Below, piece after piece: positions 42,101 through 48,369 of a stretch of 64,000 nucleotides of DNA (positions are counted from its first letter, which is position 1; each line of letters starts with the position of its first letter). The DNA is from Mycobacterium marinum (GTDB taxonomy: Bacteria > Actinomycetota > Actinomycetes > Mycobacteriales > Mycobacteriaceae). Position numbers and translations under genes: made by a program. The notes beneath the pieces are model-generated. The model was not told the origin of the DNA. It worked only from the letters and a program-made list of their open reading frames with translations, and did not search any database. The DNA lies in the NCBI RefSeq assembly GCF_003391395.1, contig NZ_CP024190.1, positions 744,001 to 808,000 on the forward strand, read 5' to 3'.

Positions 42101-45100
42101 CTGGCCGATCGGTTCGGGGTGGGTCAGCAGGTTTGTGTTGGGCAGGTGCTCGCCGATGAGGCCGGTCCGGGCGCCCACGAGGCTGCTGGCGCGGCGGTGG
42201 GCCAGGGGTTTGCCGCCCGGTTGCAGGGTTTGTCCGACGCCGAGCAGCAGGCGGCGGTGCTGGCGATGGTGTGTGAACACACCGCGGCGGTGTTGGGTCG
42301 TGACGGGGCAGCCCAGCTCGATGCCGGGCAGGCGTTTAGCGACGCCGGGCTCACCTCGCTGAGCGCGGTCGAGTTACGCAACCGGCTCAAGACCCTCACC
42401 GGGGTAACACTTTCAGCCACCACCGCCTTCGACTACCCCACCCCAACCCAACTAGCCGATCACCTGCTATCGCACCTACACCACCAAAACCGGTCCGCAC
42501 CAGCGGCGGCGGTGCGGACCCGGGTGCGCATCGACGAGCCGATTGCGATCGTCGGGATGGGCTGTCGTTACCCGGGCGGCATCTCGTCGCCAGCGCAGCT
42601 GTGGCAGCTGGTTGCCTCCGGCGGCGACGTCATCGGCGAATTTCCGCTGGACCGGGGTTGGGATATCGAGCGGTTATTCGACCCCGATCCCGATGCGTTG
42701 GGCAAGACCTATACCCGCCGCGGCGGATTCGTCAGTGATGTGGCCGACTTCGATCCCGGGTTTTTCGGCATCTCCCCAGGCGAGGCGTTGGCGATGGATC
42801 CCCAGCAGCGCCTGCTGCTCGAAACCTCCTGGGAAGCCTTGGAAGATGCGGGTATCGATCCGCAGGCGCTACGTGGTAGCGCCACCGGCGTGTTCGTCGG
42901 CATCTATGGCGATGGCTATGGCTTGGGCACCTCGCAGGCCCAGTGGTATGCCGACACCGGCCATATCACCAGCGTGGCTTCGGGGCGGATCTCCTATTGC
43001 CTGGGTTTGGCGGGTCCGGCGATCTCGGTCGATACCGCGTGTTCGTCATCGTTGGTTGCGTTGCATCTAGCCGCCAACTCGCTGCGCGCCGGCGAGTGCG
43101 ACCTGGCTTTGGCGGGTGGCTCCACCGTCCTGGCCACGCCGTCGATTTTCATCGGCTTCAGCCGGCAGCGGGGCCTGGCGACCGACGGGCGTTGCAAGGC
43201 GTTCGCCGATGCGGCGGATGGAACCGGCTTTTCTGAGGGCGCGGGAATGCTGGTTCTGCAGCGTCTCAGTGACGCCCGCCGCACCGGCCAGCCGGTACTG
43301 GCGATTCTGGCAGGTTCGGCGGTGAACCAAGACGGCGCTTCGAATGGGCTGACCGCCCCGAGTGGGCCCGCCCAGCAGCGAGTGATCTCCGCGGCGCTGT
43401 CGGATGCGGGAATCACGGGCGCAGACGTCGATGTGGTGGAAGCCCACGGTACGGGCACCAGGTTGGGCGATCCCATTGAGGCCCAAGCCCTGTTGGCCAC
43501 CTATGGTCGCGACCACACCCCGGATGCGCCGTTGTGGCTGGGATCGATCAAGTCCAACATGGGTCATTCTCAGGCGGCCGCCGGAGTGGCCGGGGTGATC
43601 AAGATGGTCGAAGCGATGCGGCATCAACTGCTGCCAGCAACGCTGCACATCGATCAGCCCTCCGCCCATGTGGACTGGTCCCCGGGCACGGTTCAGTTGC
43701 TTACCGAGGCCCGCGAGTGGCCGGCGGTGGTGGGGCGGCCGCGGCGGGCTGGGGTGTCCTCATTCGGGGTAAGCGGCACGAACGCGCATGTGATTGTTGA
43801 GCAGGCTGTTGAGCGGGTTGTTGAGCGGGTTGTTGAGCGGGTTGTTGAGGTGGGTCCGGGTGTGTTGGCGTGGGTGGTGTCGGCGCGGACGGCGGCGGGG
43901 GTGGGTGCTCAGGCGGGGCGGTTGTTGGAGTTTGTGCGGGCTGGTCGGGAGCTTGATGCGGGGGATGTTGGGTATTCGTTGGTGACGACGCGGTCGTTGT
44001 TTGAGCATCGGGCGGTGGTGGTCGGTGCGGACCGTGATGAGTTGTTGGCGGGGTTGGCTGAGGTGGTTGAGGGCCGTCCGGGTGTTGGGGTGGCTAGTGG
44101 TGTGGCGATGCCTGGGGGCAAGACGGTTTTCGTGTTTCCCGGTCAGGGTGCGCAGTGGCTGGGTATGGGTCGGGAGTTGTGTGCGGGGTATCCGGTTTTC
44201 GGTGCGGCTTTTGATGCGGTGGTTGCTGAGTTGGATCGGCATTTGGCTCGTCCGTTGCGTGAGGTGGTGTGGGGTGCTGACGCGGAGCTGTTGAACACCA
44301 CCGAGTTTGCGCAGCCGGCGTTGTTTGCCGTGGAGGTGGCGCTGTATCGGTTGTTGGAATCGTGGGGGATGCGGCCGGGTTTGGTGATGGGCCATTCGGT
44401 GGGGGAGTTGAGTGCTGCTCATGTCAGTGGGGTGCTGGATTTAGCGGATGCGGCGTTGTTGGTGGTGATGCGGGGGCGGTTGATGCAGGCGTTGCCCGAT
44501 GGTGGGGCGATGTATGCGGTGCAGGCTGGCGAGCAGGAGCTGCGGCCGTTGCTGGGTGAGCAGGTCAGTGTGGCCGCGGTCAATGGTCCGGGGTCGGTGG
44601 TGCTTTCCGGTGCCCGGGAGGCGGTCAGTGTGATCGCGGATCGGTTGGCGGCTCAGGGGCGGCGGGTGCGCCGGCTTGCGGTGTCGCATGCTTTTCATTC
44701 GGCGTTGATGGAGCCGATGCTCGAGCAGTTCCGGGCGGTGGCTGATGAGGTGTATGCGGGGCGGCCGGCTATTCCGGTGATCTCGAATGTGACCGGTCAG
44801 TTGGTGGCTGAGGATTACGGGTCGGCTGATTATTGGGTGCGCCACATTCGGGAGGCGGTGCGTTTTGCCGACAGTGTGGCTTTCGCGCATTCGGCGGGGG
44901 CTACCCGGTTTGTGGAGGTGGGGCCGGCCGGTGGTTTGACGTCGTTGATCGAGGAGTCGTTGGCGCAGGCGTCGGTGGTGGCGGTGCCGACGTTGCGTAA
45001 GGATCGGCCCGAGCCTTTCGCTGTGGTGGGCGCGGTGGCGCAGGCGTTTGTCCGGGGTGCGGGTGTGGATTGGGCTTCGGTGTTGGCCGGGTGTGGGGGG

Positions 45101-46447
45101 CAGCGGGTGGGGTTGCCGACCTATGCCTTTGCCCATGAACGGTTTTGGCTGGCCGATCGGTTCGGGGTGGGTCAGCAGGTTTGTGTTGGGCAGGTGCTCG
45201 CCGATGAGGCCGGTCCGGGCGCCCACGAGGCTGCTGGCGCGGCGGTGGGCCAGGGGTTTGCCGCCCGGTTGCAGGGTTTGTCCGACGCCGAGCAGCAGGC
45301 GGCGGTGCTGGCGATGGTGTGTGAACACACCGCGGCGGTGTTGGGTCGTGACGGGGCAGCCCAGCTCGATGCCGGGCAGGCGTTTAGCGACGCCGGGCTC
45401 ACCTCGCTGAGCGCGGTCGAGTTACGCAACCGGCTCAAGACCCTCACCGGGGTAACACTTTCAGCCACCACCGCCTTCGACTACCCCACCCCAACCCAAC
45501 TAGCCGATCACCTGCTATCGCACCTACACCACCAAAACCCCACCGGTGCAACGCCAGAACTCGATCGAGTCGATGCGCTCACTGACCTGTTTCTTCAAAC
45601 GTGCGACGCGGGTCGGGATGATGACGGCTGGAAGATCGTCGCGCTGGCGGCCAACGGCCGCGAGCGGATGACCACGCCGGTCCCAAAGCGGGAGTGGAAA
45701 GAGGTCGTTCTACTAGCGGGCGGCGGATCGGATGTGGCCGTGGTGTGCCTGCCCACCTTGACAGTCCTGTCCAGTCCGCATGCGTATCTCGATGTTGCGC
45801 GTGCGATGGCGGGCCGCCATTCAGTCCACGCTCTTTCGCTACCTGGTTTTGATCCCGACGACGCGTTGCCCCAAGACCGTGAGGTGGTTCTCGAAGGCGC
45901 CGCCCAGGCAATCCTTCATGCCGTGGGCGACCATCCGCATTTGGTGCTGGCCGGCTATTCCTCGGGTGGGGTGTTGGCCCATGCCCTCGGTTCCTATCTG
46001 GCCGAGCGACACCAACGGAAGCCGCTCGGAGTCGCCCTCATCGACACCTATCTGCCGAGCCAGATCGTGAACGCCGACAACCCCGATCAGGTCGGCGTCA
46101 ACGAAACGGGAGCCCTCTTTTCCCGGCGGGTGACCAGCATGGCCCGCGAGCTGGATCAACTGAATGCGACCCGGTTGACTGCTGCCGCAAGCTACGCCGC
46201 GCTCTTTGGTACCTGGGAACCCGTCGCGTCGGCTGTTCCGCTGCTCAACATGATCGCGATGGACGAAACAGCTGCCTGCGAGCGGGTGCGCGAAGAACGG
46301 ATCAATCGCTGGCGAGTCGCCACCGCAGAGGCTTCCTACTCTGTGGTTGAAGTCCCCGGTGATCATTTCGACATGATCACCACATCCAGTGATGCGACAA
46401 CGACGGCGCTTCACGGGTGGATTTCTGGATTGATCCGCGCCGGGTAA
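39179..46447 (+). CDS. pks6: Two-module type I polyketide synthase, Pks6-like with an extra module
   Basis: A 2422-residue protein. Order: loading ACP (Ser43 in LGLGSIDV), KS1 (about 104-520; Cys272, His407, His447), AT1 (about 632-930; Ser724 in GHSVGE, HAFH at 821-824), ACP1 (Ser1060 in AGLTSLSAVE), KS2 (about 1119-1535; Cys1288, His1423, His1463), AT2 (Ser1740, HAFH 1837-1840), ACP2 (Ser2076) and a thioesterase (GYSSGG, later VPGDHFDM). HAFH in AT indicates malonyl-CoA use. No KR, DH or ER is present, so each extension should leave a beta-keto group. I recall H37Rv Pks6 as about 1400 residues, so this one carries a whole additional module. The two AT-ACP segments are almost identical in DNA. 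Confidence 0.95.
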   Translation: MTDGLHSADALQEWFTHYIAARTGCDSAEVNLDLPLRDLGLGSIDVLAIPGELSDVLGICVPDLAVWDNPSAHDVIKSVLGGDGSQRSADSDTGCAVLGNGPTNEPIAVIGVACRFSGQVHGVEPLWDFLAEKKSAITEYPARRLGAAAADWLGDEQETIYGCFLEDVEGFDNKFFDIPPDEAALMDPQQRLLLETSWAALEHAGILPKTLKLSHTGVFVGVSSTDYVRLLFPGGRKPTIWDNTGGSSSIIANRLSYFLDVNGPSLVVDTACSSSLVAAHLARKSLASGECDLAVVAGTNVLISPEVWRGFQEAGVVSPTGSCRAFDARADGMVRGEGCGVVVLERLSDARRAGRTVLAVLAGSAVNQDGRSNGIMAPNPRAQISVLDSACKCADIDPAEIDYVEAHGTGTSVGDRIEAHALGQVFGRGRQAAKPLMIGSIKPNIGHLEGAAGIAGLIKTVLMLQRGQLLPSGAFEVPNPNIPFAELGLAVVEEFQEWPAVVGRPRRAGVSSFGFGGTNAHVIVEQAVERVVERVVERVVEVGPGVLAWVVSARTAAGVGAQAGRLLEFVRAGRELDAGDVGYSLVTTRSLFEHRAVVVGADRDELLAGLAEVVEGRPGVGVASGVAMPGGKTVFVFPGQGAQWLGMGRELCAGYPVFGAAFDAVVAELDRHLARPLREVVWGADAELLNTTEFAQPALFAVEVALYRLLESWGMRPGLVMGHSVGELSAAHVSGVLDLADAALLVVMRGRLMQALPDGGAMYAVQAGEQELRPLLGEQVSVAAVNGPGSVVLSGAREAVSVIADRLAAQGRRVRRLAVSHAFHSALMEPMLEQFRAVADEVYAGRPAIPVISNVTGQLVAEDYGSADYWVRHIREAVRFADSVAFAHSAGATRFVEVGPAGGLTSLIEESLAQASVVAVPTLRKDRPEPFAVVGAVAQAFVRGAGVDWASVLAGCGGQRVGLPTYAFAHERFWLADRFGVGQQVCVGQVLADEAGPGAHEAAGAAVGQGFAARLQGLSDAEQQAAVLAMVCEHTAAVLGRDGAAQLDAGQAFSDAGLTSLSAVELRNRLKTLTGVTLSATTAFDYPTPTQLADHLLSHLHHQNRSAPAAAVRTRVRIDEPIAIVGMGCRYPGGISSPAQLWQLVASGGDVIGEFPLDRGWDIERLFDPDPDALGKTYTRRGGFVSDVADFDPGFFGISPGEALAMDPQQRLLLETSWEALEDAGIDPQALRGSATGVFVGIYGDGYGLGTSQAQWYADTGHITSVASGRISYCLGLAGPAISVDTACSSSLVALHLAANSLRAGECDLALAGGSTVLATPSIFIGFSRQRGLATDGRCKAFADAADGTGFSEGAGMLVLQRLSDARRTGQPVLAILAGSAVNQDGASNGLTAPSGPAQQRVISAALSDAGITGADVDVVEAHGTGTRLGDPIEAQALLATYGRDHTPDAPLWLGSIKSNMGHSQAAAGVAGVIKMVEAMRHQLLPATLHIDQPSAHVDWSPGTVQLLTEAREWPAVVGRPRRAGVSSFGVSGTNAHVIVEQAVERVVERVVERVVEVGPGVLAWVVSARTAAGVGAQAGRLLEFVRAGRELDAGDVGYSLVTTRSLFEHRAVVVGADRDELLAGLAEVVEGRPGVGVASGVAMPGGKTVFVFPGQGAQWLGMGRELCAGYPVFGAAFDAVVAELDRHLARPLREVVWGADAELLNTTEFAQPALFAVEVALYRLLESWGMRPGLVMGHSVGELSAAHVSGVLDLADAALLVVMRGRLMQALPDGGAMYAVQAGEQELRPLLGEQVSVAAVNGPGSVVLSGAREAVSVIADRLAAQGRRVRRLAVSHAFHSALMEPMLEQFRAVADEVYAGRPAIPVISNVTGQLVAEDYGSADYWVRHIREAVRFADSVAFAHSAGATRFVEVGPAGGLTSLIEESLAQASVVAVPTLRKDRPEPFAVVGAVAQAFVRGAGVDWASVLAGCGGQRVGLPTYAFAHERFWLADRFGVGQQVCVGQVLADEAGPGAHEAAGAAVGQGFAARLQGLSDAEQQAAVLAMVCEHTAAVLGRDGAAQLDAGQAFSDAGLTSLSAVELRNRLKTLTGVTLSATTAFDYPTPTQLADHLLSHLHHQNPTGATPELDRVDALTDLFLQTCDAGRDDDGWKIVALAANGRERMTTPVPKREWKEVVLLAGGGSDVAVVCLPTLTVLSSPHAYLDVARAMAGRHSVHALSLPGFDPDDALPQDREVVLEGAAQAILHAVGDHPHLVLAGYSSGGVLAHALGSYLAERHQRKPLGVALIDTYLPSQIVNADNPDQVGVNETGALFSRRVTSMARELDQLNATRLTAAASYAALFGTWEPVASAVPLLNMIAMDETAACERVREERINRWRVATAEASYSVVEVPGDHFDMITTSSDATTTALHGWISGLIRAG
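40667..42491 (+). repeat. Internal duplication in pks6, copy 1 (KS-AT linker to ACP)
   Basis: This 1825-base segment recurs at 43715-45539, exactly 3048 bases (1016 codons) later. By eye the only differences are in about nine bases near 40722-40730, where copy 1 encodes GFGGT and copy 2 GVSGT. The repeat covers the KS tail, linker, AT and ACP. Its codon style (many GTG, GGT and GGG codons, T/G-rich third positions) differs from both KS domains, which use more C-ending codons. This suggests recent duplication or gene conversion of a segment with its own history. Confidence 0.95.
40748..40807 (+). repeat. 12-bp minisatellite in the first KS-AT linker
   Basis: Five tandem 12-base units: one GTTGAGCAGGCT, three identical GTTGAGCGGGTT and one GTTGAGGTGGGT. 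They encode repeated VERV residues (about 524-543). Unit length is a multiple of three, so copy-number change stays in frame and alters only linker length. Confidence 0.85.
43715..45539 (+). repeat. Internal duplication in pks6, copy 2
   Basis: Second copy of the 1.8-kb AT-ACP segment. It starts in the KS2 tail at GAGTGGCCGGCGG and ends in the ACP2 tail after CACCACCAAAACC, after which the sequence turns into the thioesterase linker. It stays in frame with the first copy. Near-identity over 1.8 kb makes the locus prone to recombination that would add or delete one module. Confidence 0.95.
43796..43855 (+). repeat. 12-bp minisatellite in the second KS-AT linker
   Basis: The same five-unit array as in the first linker, with identical copy number and order, 3048 bases downstream. 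Equal copy number in an unstable repeat supports very recent homogenisation of the two modules. Confidence 0.85.
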
Positions 46448-46470
46448 AGGGCGTGATCGCAGACGCTGGC

Positions 46471-47223
46471 TCAGCGCTGGGCGCGAGCCCAGGCCTCCTC
46501 TGTGGCCAACCGAATTGGCCCGCGCCAGAGGCTCCCATGGCCGGGCGCCAAGGTGTCTGCTTCCAACTGGGCCAGCGTGGACAGGCTGCGGATGCACCTT
46601 TCCTGGACCTTGCTGAACACCGCCGGTAGCAGTTGGGGCCCCCGATGGCGCAGCATGGGATGACCGGTGATCAGTGCGTCGCCGCTGGCTAGTACGCCGT
46701 CGACCAGATATGAGCAATGTCCGCTGGTGTGACCCGGCGTGGGAATGGGTATCGGGTGACCTGGCAGGGCCGCAGCCACTTCGGCGCTCAGGGCCTGCGT
46801 GCTCGGAACGCCGGCGCGGCGTAGGCCGCCCCTGAACACCAGATGAATGCCCCACAACGCGGTGCGCGGGCGCCAACTGCGCAACACGACGTCGAGCGGT
46901 GAGGCGCTCTCGTGGTACTCACGCTTGGCGTGACCGACTTCGTTGGCATCGCAGTACACCGGGGTGCCGTGCTGGGCGGCGAACCAGATCGCGGTGCCCA
47001 GGTGATCGATGTGGGCGTGAGTCAGCAGGATCGCGCGTACGTCGCCGGGGCCGTAGCCCAGCGTGTGCAGCGACGTCAGCACGTTGTTGCGGTCGCCCGG
47101 ATAGCCGGCATCGATCAGCATGACACCGGTCTCGTCGGTGACCAGCACCCAGTTGACCGCGGGTCCTTGGGCGAGATGGACCTTGTCGGTGACCTGGACG
47201 AGCTCCGTGCGCTGGTGGGGCAT
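46471..47223 (-). CDS. Metallo-beta-lactamase-fold hydrolase, Rv0406c-like
   Basis: A 250-residue protein with the di-metal motif THAHIDHLG (about 67-75), a preceding Asp in MLIDAGYPGD, and further ligands in TPGHTSGHCSY and SGDALITGH. The C-terminal APGHG is also typical. The fold covers glyoxalase II, lactonase and thioesterase activities, so the substrate is open. It is convergent with pks6, whose stop lies 23 bases away, and divergent from fgd1. The same position holds Rv0406c in H37Rv (from memory). Confidence 0.9.
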   Translation of the reverse strand: MPHQRTELVQVTDKVHLAQGPAVNWVLVTDETGVMLIDAGYPGDRNNVLTSLHTLGYGPGDVRAILLTHAHIDHLGTAIWFAAQHGTPVYCDANEVGHAKREYHESASPLDVVLRSWRPRTALWGIHLVFRGGLRRAGVPSTQALSAEVAAALPGHPIPIPTPGHTSGHCSYLVDGVLASGDALITGHPMLRHRGPQLLPAVFSKVQERCIRSLSTLAQLEADTLAPGHGSLWRGPIRLATEEAWARAQR

Positions 47224-47240
47224 GCCCGCGAGTGTAGGAC

Positions 47241-47320
47241 GGGCGCGGCGGGTTGCGACCGAGGGCGTGGAGCGATCGCGAGCGCGGCGGAGCCGGGCGC
47301 GGCGGGTTGCGACCGAGGGC
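47241..47320. repeat. 26-bp direct repeat pair upstream of fgd1
   Basis: A 26-base unit beginning GGGCGCGGCGGGTTGCGACC occurs at 47241-47266 and again at 47295-47320, period 54. The intervening DNA contains further short variants (GAGCGCGGCGGAG). This is a GC-rich intergenic repeat of a type common in mycobacteria. It lies in the divergent space between the MBL gene and fgd1. Confidence 0.75.
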
Positions 47321-47349
47321 CTACTCCTAGGCCGAGGGCCTAGGAGTAG
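47321..47349 (+). promoter_or_regulatory. Perfect 13-bp hairpin enclosing the fgd1 ribosome binding site
   Basis: CTACTCCTAGGCC (47321-47333) pairs fully with GGCCTAGGAGTAG (47337-47349) across a GAG loop. The AGGAG in the right arm (47342-47346) is the only Shine-Dalgarno-like sequence before the GTG at 47359. When folded, the hairpin hides it. Translational control of fgd1 is an inference; a DNA-level palindrome for a repressor is the alternative. Confidence 0.7.
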
Positions 47350-47358
47350 AAAGAACTA

Positions 47359-48369
47359 GTGGCTGAACTGAAACTCGGATACAAGGCATCGGCCGAACAA
47401 TTTGCGCCGCGTGAGCTCGTCGAGCTTGCCGTGGCCGCCGAAGCGCACGGCATGGACAGCGCCACCGTCAGCGACCACTTTCAGCCGTGGCGTCACGAAG
47501 GTGGGCACGCCCCGTTCTCGCTGGCCTGGATGACCGCGGTGGGCGAGCGGACCAAACGGCTGCAGCTGGGGACCTCGGTGTTGACCCCCACCTTCCGCTA
47601 CAACCCCGCCGTCATCGCCCAGGCGTTTGCCACCATGGGCTGTCTCTACCCGGACCGGATCTTTCTCGGAGTGGGTACCGGTGAGGCGCTGAACGAGGTT
47701 GCCACCGGCTACCAGGGTGTCTGGCCCGAATTCAAGGAGCGATTCGCCCGGCTACGCGAATCGGTGCGGTTGATGCGCGAACTGTGGCGTGGCGACCGCG
47801 TGGACTTCGACGGCGAGTACTACCGGCTCCGAGGGGCTTCGATCTACGACGTGCCGGAAGGGGGAGTGCCGGTCTACATCGCCGCGGGCGGTCCGGCGGT
47901 GGCCAAGTATGCGGGCCGTGCCGGCGACGGTTTTATCTGCACCTCCGGCAAGGGCGAGGAGCTCTACAGCGAGAAGCTGATGCCAGCGGTCCGCGAAGGC
48001 GCCGCGATCAACAACCGCAATATCGACGACATCGACAAGATGATCGAAATCAAGATCTCCTACGATCCCGATCCCGAGCTGGCCTTGAACAACACTCGGT
48101 TCTGGGCGCCGCTGTCGCTGAGCGCCGAGCAGAAGCGCAGCATCGGGGACCCGATCGAGATGGAGGCGGCCGCCGAAGCGCTGCCCATCGAGCAGATCGC
48201 CAAGCGTTGGATCGTGGCCTCGGACCCCGACGAAGCCGTCGAGAAGGTCGGCCAGTACGTGGCCTGGGGTCTGAACCATCTGGTGTTGCACGCGCCCGGC
48301 CACGACCAGCTCCGGTTCCTGGAACTGTTCGAGAAGGACCTGGCCCCCAGATTGCGGCGACTTGGCTGA
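47359..48369 (+). CDS. fgd1: F420-dependent glucose-6-phosphate dehydrogenase
   Basis: A 336-residue enzyme of the luciferase-like F420 superfamily. It oxidises glucose-6-phosphate to 6-phosphogluconolactone and reduces coenzyme F420. The start (LKLGYKASAEQFAPRELVELA) and the blocks MDSATVSDHFQPWRHEGGHAPF (with the F420-contacting Asp-His pair), GTSVLTPTFRYNPAVIAQ and GVGTGEALNEVATG are those of Fgd1. Length equals the M. tuberculosis enzyme (336). Reduced F420 serves nitroreductases and detoxification. It starts with GTG after a hairpin-covered ribosome binding site and overlaps pta by 8 bases. Confidence 0.96.
   Translation: MAELKLGYKASAEQFAPRELVELAVAAEAHGMDSATVSDHFQPWRHEGGHAPFSLAWMTAVGERTKRLQLGTSVLTPTFRYNPAVIAQAFATMGCLYPDRIFLGVGTGEALNEVATGYQGVWPEFKERFARLRESVRLMRELWRGDRVDFDGEYYRLRGASIYDVPEGGVPVYIAAGGPAVAKYAGRAGDGFICTSGKGEELYSEKLMPAVREGAAINNRNIDDIDKMIEIKISYDPDPELALNNTRFWAPLSLSAEQKRSIGDPIEMEAAAEALPIEQIAKRWIVASDPDEAVEKVGQYVAWGLNHLVLHAPGHDQLRFLELFEKDLAPRLRRLG

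Noticed and set aside
40712..45328. Long antisense open frames repeated in both pks6 copies
   Set aside because: They are His/Arg/Pro-rich mirror frames caused by the strong codon bias of the duplicated segment and have no start signals.
47241..47320. CRISPR-like repeats
   Set aside because: Only two GC-rich units with a variant spacer and no cas genes; an intergenic mycobacterial repeat is the simpler reading.
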